Shown in pieces: positions 25,722 through 34,640 of a DNA stretch of 64,000 nucleotides. This DNA is from Hymenobacter canadensis (GTDB taxonomy: Bacteria > Bacteroidota > Bacteroidia > Cytophagales > Hymenobacteraceae), in NCBI RefSeq assembly GCF_027359925.1, contig NZ_CP114767.1:496001-560000 (forward strand), given 5' to 3'. The number at the start of each line of letters is the position of its first letter. Within the stretch, counting starts at the first letter, position 1. Both the position numbers and the translations under genes were made by a program. Below the pieces are notes generated by a model. The model was given only the letters and a program-made list of their open reading frames with translations, did not search any database and had not been told where the DNA came from.

Positions 25722-26870
25722 CTAGGCGCGGGCCGTAACGTGGCCCGGCACATAGGCCGGAGCTGTGGGCCGCGCCGACGACACCACTTCGGCCTGAAAC
25801 TGCTGCTGCAGCTGCTCGGCAAAGCGCGCCGGCGAAAAGTAGGCGGCGCGGTGGCGGCAGGCGGCGGCCATGCGCAGGTAGGTGGGGCGGTTGGTGGCCA
25901 GCAGGTTCAGGGCCAGCCGCAGGGCCGGCAGGTTGTGCCCGTCGATGGCGAAGCCGGTCTGGCCTGCTTGGTTGACTTCGGCCACGCCGCCCATCGTGGG
26001 CACCAGCACCGGCCGGCCGTGCTGCAGGGCCTCCAGAATGGTCATGCCGAAGGTTTCCACCCACTCGGTGGGGCGCGACAGGTTGGCTACCACGGCCGCA
26101 CGGCGGTAGAAGGGGTGCATGTCGTGCACCGCCGCAAATAGCGCGAGGTTGGGCGGCAGCGTGTGCTGCTGCCGGTAGTGCTGAACCTGCGCGGCCGGGG
26201 CGTTCAGCACCAGTTCGAAGTGCAGCTCGGGCATGGCCGCGGCCAGCGCCACAAACTCGGGCACACCCTTGTAGTCTTTCAGCGAGCAGGCCATAAGCAC
26301 TGTGAACGGCCCGTCGGCAGCCGGCCCGTCGGCCTCGGCCTCGGCTATAAACTCCGCCGACAGCACGTTGGGCACCACGGCCTGCTGCGGCACGCGCAGC
26401 GCCAGCGTCCGGCGTACATACTCCGACACAAACAGGGCCCGGTGGGCCGTATGGTTGGCCACCGCGCGCAGCAGCCGCATCAGCAGGGCCGGCCGGATGG
26501 ACACTTCGTGCAGATGATACACTACCCGCGCGCCCCGGCAGCGGGCCGCTAGTGCCGCCGCCGCCGGCAGCAGCGAGTTGACGTAGACCACCGTGCCGGG
26601 CCGCACCAGCCGCAGCACCTGCCCGAATACCACCAGCTGCACCCACGCAAAGCGCAGCAGCGTGCGCCAGCGGCTCGGCGACCATTGGTAGGGCAGGGCA
26701 TGGGTGCTGATGCCAGGCAGGTCGCTCAGGAAGCCGGTTTCGCCGGTCGGGGTGCCCGTGAGCAGGTCGATGTGGAAGCCGGCGGCGCGCAGGCTGAGCA
26801 GGGCGTTGCGCAGCACCAGCGGGCTGCCGCTGCGGTCGTTGAGGAGATGGACGGCAAGGATGCGTTTCAT
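25722..26870 (-). CDS. GT4-family glycosyltransferase
   Basis: 382 residues from the ATG at 26870 (MKRILAVHLLNDRSGSPLVL), which overlaps the upstream stop as ATGA; the frame upstream to 26957 is not used. N-terminal GT-B fold with VYVNSLLPAAAALAARCRGA and VVYHLHEVSI; donor domain with VLMACSLKDYKGVPEFV, then SRPTEWVETFGMTILEALQH and GRPVLVPTMGG, including the E-x7-E type acidic site. Transfers an unknown sugar in EPS repeat-unit assembly. Confidence 0.88.
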   Translation of the reverse strand: MKRILAVHLLNDRSGSPLVLRNALLSLRAAGFHIDLLTGTPTGETGFLSDLPGISTHALPYQWSPSRWRTLLRFAWVQLVVFGQVLRLVRPGTVVYVNSLLPAAAALAARCRGARVVYHLHEVSIRPALLMRLLRAVANHTAHRALFVSEYVRRTLALRVPQQAVVPNVLSAEFIAEAEADGPAADGPFTVLMACSLKDYKGVPEFVALAAAMPELHFELVLNAPAAQVQHYRQQHTLPPNLALFAAVHDMHPFYRRAAVVANLSRPTEWVETFGMTILEALQHGRPVLVPTMGGVAEVNQAGQTGFAIDGHNLPALRLALNLLATNRPTYLRMAAACRHRAAYFSPARFAEQLQQQFQAEVVSSARPTAPAYVPGHVTARA

Positions 26871-28117
26871 GACTGCGACAGGGCTTGCTGATAGACGTGG
26901 GCCAATTGCTGGCCGCGCCGCGCCCAGGTGTGGTGGTCGGCGACGTGGGTGCGGCACAGCTGCGCCTCGGTGGCCTGCAAAGTGGGGCTGGCAAACAGGG
27001 CCGTCAGCTGGGCCGCGAAATCGTGGATGTTTTGCCGGAAGGTGCCGTAGGGCACCGTCAGCCGCGAGGCGGGCGGCACCAGCTCGCCGGGGCCCTCGTT
27101 GCGGTAGCAGAGTACCGGCACGCCGTAGCTCATGGCCTCCGCCACCACCATGCCCGCCCCCTCATGCGACGGGAAAAAAAACACGGCGGCTTCGCGGTAG
27201 AGCGTCAGCAGCTCGGTGCGCTCCAGCCAGGGCCGGTGCCGGGCGCAGGCGGCTAGGCCCCGGCGCTGCAGCAAGTGCAGCAGCTGTGCCTGCTCAGGCC
27301 CGCTCCCGATGAGCAGCAGCTCGGCGCGGGCCTGGCTGGCGGCGGGCAGGGCGTGGTAGAACTCGGCAAAGGCCTCAATCACCATATCGAAGCCCTTAAG
27401 CGGCACCATGCGGGCCGCAATCATCACCACAAACCGGCCATCGGCGGTAGGCCGGAGCTGGTGGGGTGTTTCGGGGGGCAGGTCTACGGCTACGGAAGGC
27501 ATGATCTGGAAGCGGCCGGGGCGCAGGCGCAGGCGCGGGGCCACGGTGGAGTTCATGCACAGCACCTGGTGGGCCGAGCGGCGCGTAACGCGCAGAAAAG
27601 GGTCGAGGCGCCAGAAGCTGTGCTTCATGAGCGTCAGTAGGCGGTCTTTGCCGTAGGCGGCGGCGCCGTACTGGCGCAGGTGGTCGGCCGGAATGGGCGG
27701 GTGGTGCCCGATAGGCCCCCACACCAGCGGCCGGCGCAGCAGCCACAGAAACGAGGGCGTCCAGTCGTTGTGGAAGTTGAGGTTGTGCACCAGATCCACG
27801 GCCGGCCGGCGGTGCCACAGCCACAGGCCCAGCCCCAGCTGCCACATATAAAAGTAGAGCACCGACAGCAGCGGCCCCTTTTTCCACCAGCGCATCCAGG
27901 CCGGCAGATCGAAGTAGTCGAACTGAATGCGCGCGGCCAGTGGGGCCAGCTCGGGATGGGCGGCCAGAAACTGCTCGATGGGCGGGCGGTTGTTGCGCCG
28001 CGTCACGGCCACTACCCGGTGGGTGGCGGCGGCCTGCAGAATGAAGTTCCAGCCCATGCCGTCTTCGGAGCCTTTGTACGGATTCACGGCATATGCCGTC
28101 AGCAGGATGGTTTTCAT
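26867..28117 (-). CDS. GT4-family glycosyltransferase
   Basis: 416 residues, linked to both neighbours by 4-nt overlaps. Begins MKTILLTAYAVNPYKGSEDG, the typical AYACNPxxGSE opening of a GT4 subgroup, then VHNLNFHNDWTPSFLWLL and PLVWGPIGHHP. The donor half includes MIAARMVPLKGFDMVIEAF, LLLIGSGPE, AAVFFFPSHEGAGMVVAEAM and GVPVLCY. Probably one of four glycosyltransferases building the exopolysaccharide repeat unit; sugar specificity is not readable from sequence. Confidence 0.88.
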   Translation of the reverse strand: MKTILLTAYAVNPYKGSEDGMGWNFILQAAATHRVVAVTRRNNRPPIEQFLAAHPELAPLAARIQFDYFDLPAWMRWWKKGPLLSVLYFYMWQLGLGLWLWHRRPAVDLVHNLNFHNDWTPSFLWLLRRPLVWGPIGHHPPIPADHLRQYGAAAYGKDRLLTLMKHSFWRLDPFLRVTRRSAHQVLCMNSTVAPRLRLRPGRFQIMPSVAVDLPPETPHQLRPTADGRFVVMIAARMVPLKGFDMVIEAFAEFYHALPAASQARAELLLIGSGPEQAQLLHLLQRRGLAACARHRPWLERTELLTLYREAAVFFFPSHEGAGMVVAEAMSYGVPVLCYRNEGPGELVPPASRLTVPYGTFRQNIHDFAAQLTALFASPTLQATEAQLCRTHVADHHTWARRGQQLAHVYQQALSQS

Positions 28118-28842
28118 AGAGCCAGCTCGGCAACGTGAGGCGTGGCCGGCTGGGGCTCACGCGAAGAAAGAATGCGGGCCGGCACCCCGCCCAGCACGCT
28201 ACGCGCCGGAAACGAGCGGGTAACCACGGCCCCGGCCGCCACCACGCAGCCCTCGCCCAGCACCACGCCATCGAGCACCGTCACCTTGCTGCCAATCCAG
28301 CAGTTGGGGCCGATGTGAATGCCGCGGTGCGTGACGCCCTGCTGCCGGATGGGCGTGGTCAAGTCGGCGTACTGGTGGTTTTCGGGGTGGCAGCTGAAAT
28401 ACTGCCCGATGATGCAGTCATCGTCGATGCGCAGGCCGCCGGCGCCGCCCAGGTAGGCAAACTCGCCGATGCCGACGTGGTGCCCGATGCGGATAAACGC
28501 CCCCGGCTGCTGCAACGACGTGGACACAATCACCTGGCTGAATGCCCCGATGCTGACGCTGTGGCCCAGCGTGAGGCCGCCGGTGGAGAGCCCGCTGAAC
28601 CGCACCTGGTCGCCGGCTTTCAGCCAGCGGCCAAACCGGATGCCGCTCAGATACTGAAACGACACGCCCCGGCCCAGCATGGCACCGTGGCTGGCGCGCC
28701 CCCGCAGCCAGAGCTGCGTGCCGCGCAGCATGGCGCCGGCTGTGCGCAGTGCAAAGCCCGCCAGCCAGCCCACCGGCACCGCCTCATGGATAGAAAAATG
28801 CGGGTTGCGGCGGCGCACCCAGGTTTCGAGCAGCTGTTTCAT
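28114..28842 (-). CDS. Left-handed beta-helix acyltransferase (WcaF-like)
   Basis: 242 residues. Hexapeptide repeats run through GGLTLGHSVSIGAFSQVIVS, IRIGHHVGIGEFAYLGGAGG, LRIDDDCIIGQYFSCHPENH and GPNCWIGSKVTVLDGVVLGE, ending in VVAAGAVVTRSFPARSVLGG and VPARIL, the standard end of O-acetyltransferases of this family. The catalytic His is probably in SCHPENHQY. Likely O-acetylates a sugar of the polysaccharide. A hydrophobic stretch near 25-45 (VGWLAGFALRTAGAML) may associate with membrane. It overlaps the three-domain protein upstream by 4 nt. Confidence 0.88.
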   Translation of the reverse strand: MKQLLETWVRRRNPHFSIHEAVPVGWLAGFALRTAGAMLRGTQLWLRGRASHGAMLGRGVSFQYLSGIRFGRWLKAGDQVRFSGLSTGGLTLGHSVSIGAFSQVIVSTSLQQPGAFIRIGHHVGIGEFAYLGGAGGLRIDDDCIIGQYFSCHPENHQYADLTTPIRQQGVTHRGIHIGPNCWIGSKVTVLDGVVLGEGCVVAAGAVVTRSFPARSVLGGVPARILSSREPQPATPHVAELAL

Positions 28843-31295
28843 TTGATTTCCTGTTGGAGGTAGCCGCCGATGAGGGCGAGGGTGTCGTCGAGGTTGTGGT
28901 TTTCGATGGGCACGTACTGCGACTGGCGGTAGCGCCCGGCCAGCTGCCCGAACAGGTCCTGGTACTTGGTGGTGAGCTGCACGATGGTTTCGCCGGACAG
29001 CTCCTGCTTGCGGCGCAGAATCACCTCGGGCGCGGCGTAGAGGAAGAAGTTCAGGCGTGGCTTATTCACGAAGGCGTACAGGGCGCGGGTCAGGCGCTCG
29101 GGCACCGCAATGTTGCTGCGGCGGCTGTCGTTGATGAAGTCGAAGTAGTACCGGTCGTAGAGCACGATGTGGCCGCGGCAGGTGTATTTCAGCCACACCA
29201 CGCCCTGGCCCAGCACGTAGTCGAGGTAGTAGTAGGCGAAGCGGGCCAGCGAGGAGGTCAGGCGCTGGTTGGCGCCCTGGCGCGGCAGCGAGGCCCCGGC
29301 GCGTTGCTCGGCCCCGGCCCGGCCGTACTTCCAGGCGCTCAGAATGGGCAGCACCGACGGCCGGTGCCGGATAACTACCACCCGCTTGCGCCACTTCTTC
29401 TCCAGCCGCTCCTTCACGTGCTCTATCACCGTGGACTTGCCGGCGCCATCCACGCCGCTGAACGTTACCACGAAGCCATTGGGCCGGAAAAACGACGCCA
29501 CCGTGCTCAGGCCGTAGCGCACGGTGCGCGCCAGCCGGCGCACCGTCGAGTTGCTGGGCTGGTTGCGGATCATCAGGGCCAGCTGCCGGCCAATCAGCGG
29601 CTGGTACTGCGCCGCCGAAGCCACGGAGTCGAAATGCAGGTTGTATTTATCCACGAGGTGGTGCAGCAGCTCCTGCTGCTCCTGTGGGCTCTGCTGCTGG
29701 AAGTAGTGCAGGTGGCCGGCCGGCATGCTGCTTTGGTTCAGCCAATAAAACAGCCAGGTGTATTCGAAGTCGTGGTGCAGGGCCAGCACCGGCACGCCGG
29801 GCGCGCTGGGGTCTACATGGTCCAGCACGTCGTCGGTATCGAGCAGCTGCAGGCCTTTGCGGTGCAGCTGGTGCAGCAAGTCCACCGATAGAAAGGAGCC
29901 GTCCTGAAAAAAACAATCCACGGAAACCATGTGGGCCTGGCGCCGCACCCCCGCCGAGCGCACCAGCGGAAAGGTGCGCAGCCACCCGGCCAGCTCCCCG
30001 GCGTTGAGCCGGGGCAGCAGCAGGTCCACGTCGGAGGTAGGGGCGGGGTAGTAGGCATTGGCGGCGCGCTGCTTCAGCACCACCCCTTCGTGGGCCGGCA
30101 GCGCGTCGAGCAGGTCGAACAAGCACAGCTGGCGGTGCTCGGTGTGGGCGGCCAGCTCCAGCGTCAGGAGCGCGCTCCAGCCGCCGAGCAGCCACTCCAC
30201 CTGCGTGTGCCACTCCGGCTGGGCGTGGTAGATGAGGGCGTAGCTGGAAACCTGGTGCAGCAGGTAGAGCTGCCAGGCCAGGCGCAGCTGGGCTTCCGGA
30301 ATGGCCGGAAAATGCGCCTGCGCCTGCGCCCATAGTTGCCTCCGGATCTGGGCGGCGGGGCGGCGGCTCATCAGCAGCCCCTCCTGCACCCCGAAATGAA
30401 ACAGGTCGTAGAGCTGCGGGGCGGCGTCCTGGGCAAATTCCAGGTCGTAGATGGCCAGCTCGTTGCGCCCCAGCCAGCAGTTCCAGGGCGTGAAGTCGCC
30501 GTGGGCGAAGGCCAGCGCCACGGTCTGCTCCGGTTCGATGCTGCCCATAACCAGCTGCAGCTTGGCGCGCAGGCCGTAGGGAATGCGCGTTTCGCGCAAT
30601 TCCCCCAGCTCCGTGAGCTGGCGCACCACGGTGTGCCAGAACGGCGTGGCGGCCAGCGTTTGGTGGGTGGTGGTGGTGCGCAGCTGCTCTTGCAGAAACC
30701 GGAAGTGGGCCGGCATGAGCCGGGTAGCACGGCGGGCGTGGGCGGGCTTCACACTGCGCTGGGCCAGCAGGCCGGGGCGGGCCGTCACCACGGCCGGCAC
30801 CCGGTAGGTGGTGGCGGGGCGGGCCGCCAGGCTGCGTAGGGCTTGGGCTTCGGCCTGCACCTTGGCATCGGCGGCCGGCGTGAGCGGCAGCTTGGCAAAC
30901 AGCAGCTGGCCGGCTCCGTCGGGGTAGCAGCACACGGCTTTCCGAAACGGGCCGGGCGTGCCCAGGAACAGGGCAAAGCCCACCGGCGACCAATGCTGGG
31001 TGCCAGCGCAGGCATAGCGGCCCGGCAACACCGGAAACAGCCAGCGGTGCAGCCCCAGCCAGAAAGCCAGCTGCACCAACCCTCCAAACAGCCGCGCCTT
31101 GGGCGAAGCAGCACTGTAGAATTCCAGAAAGAGCGGCTGGCGGAGCGTGGCGGCCCACACCCAGCGCAGGCTGCCATTGGGGTTGCGGATGCCGCGCAGC
31201 TGCGTGCCGCCCTGCGCCACTGGCACGTAGCCCAACCGGCCCATCAGGCCAGAGAGCAATTGCTGATCTGTATCAAATAAGGTAGTCGTGGTCAT
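28839..31295 (-). CDS. Three-domain protein: APH-like phosphotransferase, nucleotidyltransferase-like, thymidylate-kinase-like
   Basis: 818 residues. Domain 1 (about 120-390) has the aminoglycoside-phosphotransferase/choline-kinase catalytic loop HGDFTPWN at 265-272 and a metal-site DLE at 284-286. Domain 2 (about 390-560) carries KQRAANAYYPAPTSDVDLLL, where SDVDLL at 421-426 looks like the acidic pair of a nucleotidyltransferase fold. Domain 3 (about 605-818) is a P-loop kinase: FSGVDGAGKST (Walker A at 614-622), VVVIRHRPS, YDRYYFDFINDSRRS and a C-terminal LIGGYLQQ helix, most like thymidylate kinase. It heads the second half of the EPS cluster. The natural substrate is unknown; phosphorylation or nucleotidyl activation of a polysaccharide building block is the simplest idea. 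Confidence 0.75.
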   Translation of the reverse strand: MTTTTLFDTDQQLLSGLMGRLGYVPVAQGGTQLRGIRNPNGSLRWVWAATLRQPLFLEFYSAASPKARLFGGLVQLAFWLGLHRWLFPVLPGRYACAGTQHWSPVGFALFLGTPGPFRKAVCCYPDGAGQLLFAKLPLTPAADAKVQAEAQALRSLAARPATTYRVPAVVTARPGLLAQRSVKPAHARRATRLMPAHFRFLQEQLRTTTTHQTLAATPFWHTVVRQLTELGELRETRIPYGLRAKLQLVMGSIEPEQTVALAFAHGDFTPWNCWLGRNELAIYDLEFAQDAAPQLYDLFHFGVQEGLLMSRRPAAQIRRQLWAQAQAHFPAIPEAQLRLAWQLYLLHQVSSYALIYHAQPEWHTQVEWLLGGWSALLTLELAAHTEHRQLCLFDLLDALPAHEGVVLKQRAANAYYPAPTSDVDLLLPRLNAGELAGWLRTFPLVRSAGVRRQAHMVSVDCFFQDGSFLSVDLLHQLHRKGLQLLDTDDVLDHVDPSAPGVPVLALHHDFEYTWLFYWLNQSSMPAGHLHYFQQQSPQEQQELLHHLVDKYNLHFDSVASAAQYQPLIGRQLALMIRNQPSNSTVRRLARTVRYGLSTVASFFRPNGFVVTFSGVDGAGKSTVIEHVKERLEKKWRKRVVVIRHRPSVLPILSAWKYGRAGAEQRAGASLPRQGANQRLTSSLARFAYYYLDYVLGQGVVWLKYTCRGHIVLYDRYYFDFINDSRRSNIAVPERLTRALYAFVNKPRLNFFLYAAPEVILRRKQELSGETIVQLTTKYQDLFGQLAGRYRQSQYVPIENHNLDDTLALIGGYLQQEIK

Positions 31296-31579
31296 GCCAG
31301 CACCTCTGCGAAGGCTGGGCCAAAAAGAAATAACTTATTAAATCACTGATAGCAAGAGTTTTATTTTATATAGATAATGCCGTGTACTCCATAAAGTGGA
31401 CGGCCTATCCAGTTTATGGGGTTACATAGAATCATAAGATTGTTCAAAAACAGGCCAAATAGAAACTGCACACATTATCAGGCAGCGGGGGCTTGTGAGT
31501 AGGGAACACCGTTATGCTGAGCCTGCCGGAGCCTTTCTGCTCCTGACGGCAGCAATACTGCCACCGAGGATGGCCCACA
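31296..31579. other. A/T-rich intergenic region
   Basis: Separates the small gene ending at 31645 from the three-domain gene, both on the minus strand. It is markedly A/T-rich (31320-31480) and presumably contains the promoter for the downstream EPS block, but I find no exact TAnnTTTG on the minus strand. Confidence 0.45.
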
Positions 31580-31610
31580 AAAAAGCCGGCTGCACATCAG
31601 GCAGCCGGCT
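31578..31610 (-). terminator. Terminator after the small EPS-cluster gene
   Basis: Perfect 10-bp hairpin AGCCGGCTGC (31584-31593)/GCAGCCGGCT (31601-31610); on the minus strand it is followed by a run of six U. It lies 35 nt past the stop at 31645 and splits the EPS cluster into two transcripts. Confidence 0.85.
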
Positions 31611-31644
31611 ATGGTACATGGCAAATTGCGGAGTCAGCGTAGAG

Positions 31645-32031
31645 TCATTTGCGGGACGGCATAAGGATGGCCATCCAGCGCTTGGCGCCGCTTTTTTTGG
31701 CTTGCTCCGACGAACTGAACGAGGTTCTGGGCACTGAGTCGCGTTTGCCGGCACCGGCGGCGGGCTTGCGCTTGTGGTGCAGCACGATGCCCTTGTGCAC
31801 ATGCTGCCGGCAGCCGCGGCGTACTCGTATCACATCCTGATAAGTGCGGGGCCCGGGGCCGTTGGAAACCAGCAGGGCGGGCACTTCCGCCGGGCCGTCT
31901 GCCTCCACCAGGTAGTCGCTTTCTGACAGGGCCTGGTCGGTGAGCTGCGGCGAAATAATGCGGGAGATGATCAGAAGGCTCATTAGGGCTGCAAAGCGTG
32001 CGAGGAGCATAAGGGAACTGACGGCATGCAT
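31645..32031 (-). CDS. Hypothetical small exported protein within the EPS cluster
   Basis: 128 residues from the ATG at 32031, giving a hydrophobic N-terminus (MHAVSSLMLLARFAALMSLL). The mature part contains LVEADGPAEVPALLVSNGPG, RVRRGCRQHVHKGIVLHH and a very basic Ser/Lys C-terminus. The upstream open frame to 32145 has no better start. A strong terminator 35 nt downstream supports it as a real transcribed gene. No family is recognised; a lipoprotein or periplasmic accessory role in polysaccharide export is only suggested by location. Confidence 0.55.
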   Translation of the reverse strand: MHAVSSLMLLARFAALMSLLIISRIISPQLTDQALSESDYLVEADGPAEVPALLVSNGPGPRTYQDVIRVRRGCRQHVHKGIVLHHKRKPAAGAGKRDSVPRTSFSSSEQAKKSGAKRWMAILMPSRK

Positions 32032-32233
32032 GGGAAGAAAGGAAGAATGGTGGAAGATAAACCGTGGCCATTCGGGGGCAACGGCAGGGGAAAAAGTGAG
32101 ATTCTGTGGATCTGGGGCAGAAACTGGCTGGGTTGGGGAGGACATGCCGGTGGCAGACTACCCCGAAAGCCGGAGTAGCAGAACACCGAGCAGCGGCCCG
32201 GACGAATCCCGGCCCACCAGTAGGAAATTGGAC

Positions 32234-33523
32234 TTAGGCCACGGCCAGCTCGGGGCGGCGGCGTTGCAGAAACAGCCGTTCCGGCGCTGTCAGGCGCGGG
32301 TTCACCTGCAGGCTCACGAGCAGGATCAGGAACTGGTAGAACAGGATGCCGTAGTTGGTCTGGCCGAAGATGCCGAACTCGGTTACGGAGTTGATCAGCA
32401 GCGGAATAAAGAGGCCGATGAACAGCAGGCGCTGGGCGCGGTCGGGCGTGTGGGCAAAGCCGCGCAGCGTGAATAGCAGCTGCGCCAGCACCAGCCCGAA
32501 GCCCACCAGCCCCAGGTTCATGAGCACCTGAATGAAGGTGTTGTGAGTCATTTGGGCGGCGTAGGTGTGGGTGCTCTGGAAATAGTCGGTGTAGGCAATG
32601 CGCATGAAGCCGAAGCCCAGCAGCGGCTCCTGGGGCAGGCCCTCCGTGAGCAGGGCTTCCCAGAACGGCAAGCGGCCGGTCAGGCTCATCACCTCACTCA
32701 CCCCGCCCTGCTTGATAAACACCGTCTGGACCACCACCGGCACAGCCAGCAGCACCGCCGCAATGCCGGCCAGCCGCAGCCGGGCGTTGCCGGAGTTCCA
32801 GAGGTAGAACAAGGCCACCAGCAGCAGCCCGATCAGCGACGAGCGGGAGCCAGTGAGCACCAGCGCATACACTACGGGCAGGATTTTGAGAACCGTCAGC
32901 AGAGACTGGTGGCGGCGCAGCAGGTCGGGCAGCAGGCAGGCCACGCACACGCCGCACAGCATCCCCAGCTCGTTGGGGTTCATCAGGAAACCGCCAAGGC
33001 GAGCTTCCTCGCCGCCGTGCGTGAAGCGGTAGAACACGTCGGGTGCCACCACCATTCCCACCAGAAAGCCCACAATCAGGATCCAGGCGGCGGTGGCCAG
33101 CACCCGGTGCAGGCGCAGGTTGCTGCCCGGGAAAAAGGTATTGAGCAGCAGAAAGCACTTCACGAAGTAGTAGGCAAACACGAAGCTCTCCACGTCCATG
33201 AGCAGCTGCAGCAGCGAGTAGCCCGGCGCCGTCGACCACATGACGGAGGCCGCGCCCAGCAGCAGGTAGGCCCCGTAGAAAAGCGGCGCCAGACTGTGCT
33301 GCCACCGAAACGAGCCGACGGCGCCCCGGTGCAGCACCCGCCGGTAGAGGGCGTAAGCGGCCATGGTCATGCCCACGCGGCTGATGGTTTTGAAGATCTG
33401 GGTGAAGACCACACTGTCGCTCCAGGTGAAGAAGCCGGCCAGCTTGATGAGCAGCACCACGGTGAGCAGCACCTGCATGCTGCGCAGGAAAGAGCGGTGG
33501 TTGGGGGGCGTGGCGTTACGCAT
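32234..33523 (-). CDS. O-antigen ligase/polymerase-family membrane protein (Wzy/WaaL-like)
   Basis: 429 residues with 10-12 hydrophobic segments. The O-antigen ligase core is visible: LGGFLMNPNELGMLCGVCVA, then VLTGSRSSLIGLLLVALFYL and the long periplasmic loop RLPFWEALLTEGLPQEPLLG, ending MTHNTFIQVLMNLGLVG, a conserved His-Asn-x-x(I/L) motif. In this cluster it is the most likely polymerase joining lipid-linked repeat units, although ligases share the fold. It overlaps the upstream glycosyltransferase gene by 8 nt. Confidence 0.88.
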   Translation of the reverse strand: MRNATPPNHRSFLRSMQVLLTVVLLIKLAGFFTWSDSVVFTQIFKTISRVGMTMAAYALYRRVLHRGAVGSFRWQHSLAPLFYGAYLLLGAASVMWSTAPGYSLLQLLMDVESFVFAYYFVKCFLLLNTFFPGSNLRLHRVLATAAWILIVGFLVGMVVAPDVFYRFTHGGEEARLGGFLMNPNELGMLCGVCVACLLPDLLRRHQSLLTVLKILPVVYALVLTGSRSSLIGLLLVALFYLWNSGNARLRLAGIAAVLLAVPVVVQTVFIKQGGVSEVMSLTGRLPFWEALLTEGLPQEPLLGFGFMRIAYTDYFQSTHTYAAQMTHNTFIQVLMNLGLVGFGLVLAQLLFTLRGFAHTPDRAQRLLFIGLFIPLLINSVTEFGIFGQTNYGILFYQFLILLVSLQVNPRLTAPERLFLQRRRPELAVA

Positions 33524-34640
33524 GGCAGGCGCGCTGATACATGCTGTGGTATTGCGTCAGGAGCTGCGGCCAGGCGAAGGCCGTGGCCACCATGTGCTGG
33601 CTGCGCAGGCCGCGCTGCTGGCGGGGAGTGTTGCGCCACTGCTGGTGCATCTGCTGCAGGCTCATGGCCAGCTGGGTCGGCTTGGCCTCGGGCAGCACTT
33701 GGCCGCATGCATACTGGCGCACGTAGCTGCCCAGGTTGGTGGCTTCCGTCACCACGCACGGAATACCCAGCGCGGCCGCTTCCAGCACGGCCGTGGGCAA
33801 ACCCTCGTAGTGCGAAGTGTGGGCAAAAACATCAAGCTGGCTGAGGAGCGCCAGCTTTTCGGCCCCGAAGCGGCTGCCCAGCACGTGCACCGTGCCAGCC
33901 GGCACGGCCGAGGCCCAGTTTTCCACTCTGGCGCGGTCGGGCCCGTCGCCGATAATCCACAGCTCGGCATCGGGGCGGGTGCGGGCAAACTCGCCGAAGC
34001 CCGTAATCAGGCAGTGCAGGCCCTTGTGGTTGTCGTCGAGGCGGCCGCAGAAGCCCACCCGGAACACCTCGGCCGAGGCGGTGCGCGGCCAGGTGGTTTC
34101 GGTGGGGTTTACTTCGTAGCCGTAGGGCAGCAGGCAGGGGCTGAGGCCGGGCAGCCGGCGCTGCAAACCCTGTACTTCGCTCTGGCCCAAGCAATGCACC
34201 TGCGCGGCATTCTGCAGCACAAACTGCTCGCACACGCTCAGGTACACCCGCTTGACAAGGCCGTTTTTGCGCATGGCCTGGGTGCTGTAGCTGCCGTGGG
34301 GCGTGAGCACATACGGCAGGCCCAGGGCTTTCATTTGGCGGGCCGCCGAGAAGTAGGCTGGCACGAAGCCGCCGTGCAGGTGCACCACCGCCGGGCCCTG
34401 CACCGCCGCCAGCGCCGCCAGCAGCTGCCGCGATAGCTGAAACGGCGTGCGCTGCGCCTGGAACAGCCGCGTCAGGAACTCGTGGTGGGGGTGGCCGGCC
34501 TCTACGTCGCGGGTGATGCCCCACACTTCCACGTCCCAGCCGGCGCGCTGTTGCTGCGTGGCCATGGCGTGCACCACCTTGTTCACGCCGTTCATGCGCT
34601 CAGGGTTGGCTTTGCCCAGAATCAGGTGAATAACTTTCAT
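33516..34640 (-). CDS. GT4-family glycosyltransferase
   Basis: 374 residues. MKVIHLILGKANPERMNGVN is the GVNxVV acceptor-domain start; VVHLHGGFVPAYFSAARQMK and YVLTPHGSYSTQAM follow. Donor domain: VGFCGRLDDNHKGLHCLITG, ELWIIGDGPDRARVE, VFAHTSHYEGLPTAVLEAAA and GIPCVVTEATN. All are GT4 features. Overlaps both neighbours (4 nt with the flippase gene upstream). Sugar specificity unknown. Confidence 0.9.
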   Translation of the reverse strand: MKVIHLILGKANPERMNGVNKVVHAMATQQQRAGWDVEVWGITRDVEAGHPHHEFLTRLFQAQRTPFQLSRQLLAALAAVQGPAVVHLHGGFVPAYFSAARQMKALGLPYVLTPHGSYSTQAMRKNGLVKRVYLSVCEQFVLQNAAQVHCLGQSEVQGLQRRLPGLSPCLLPYGYEVNPTETTWPRTASAEVFRVGFCGRLDDNHKGLHCLITGFGEFARTRPDAELWIIGDGPDRARVENWASAVPAGTVHVLGSRFGAEKLALLSQLDVFAHTSHYEGLPTAVLEAAALGIPCVVTEATNLGSYVRQYACGQVLPEAKPTQLAMSLQQMHQQWRNTPRQQRGLRSQHMVATAFAWPQLLTQYHSMYQRACHA

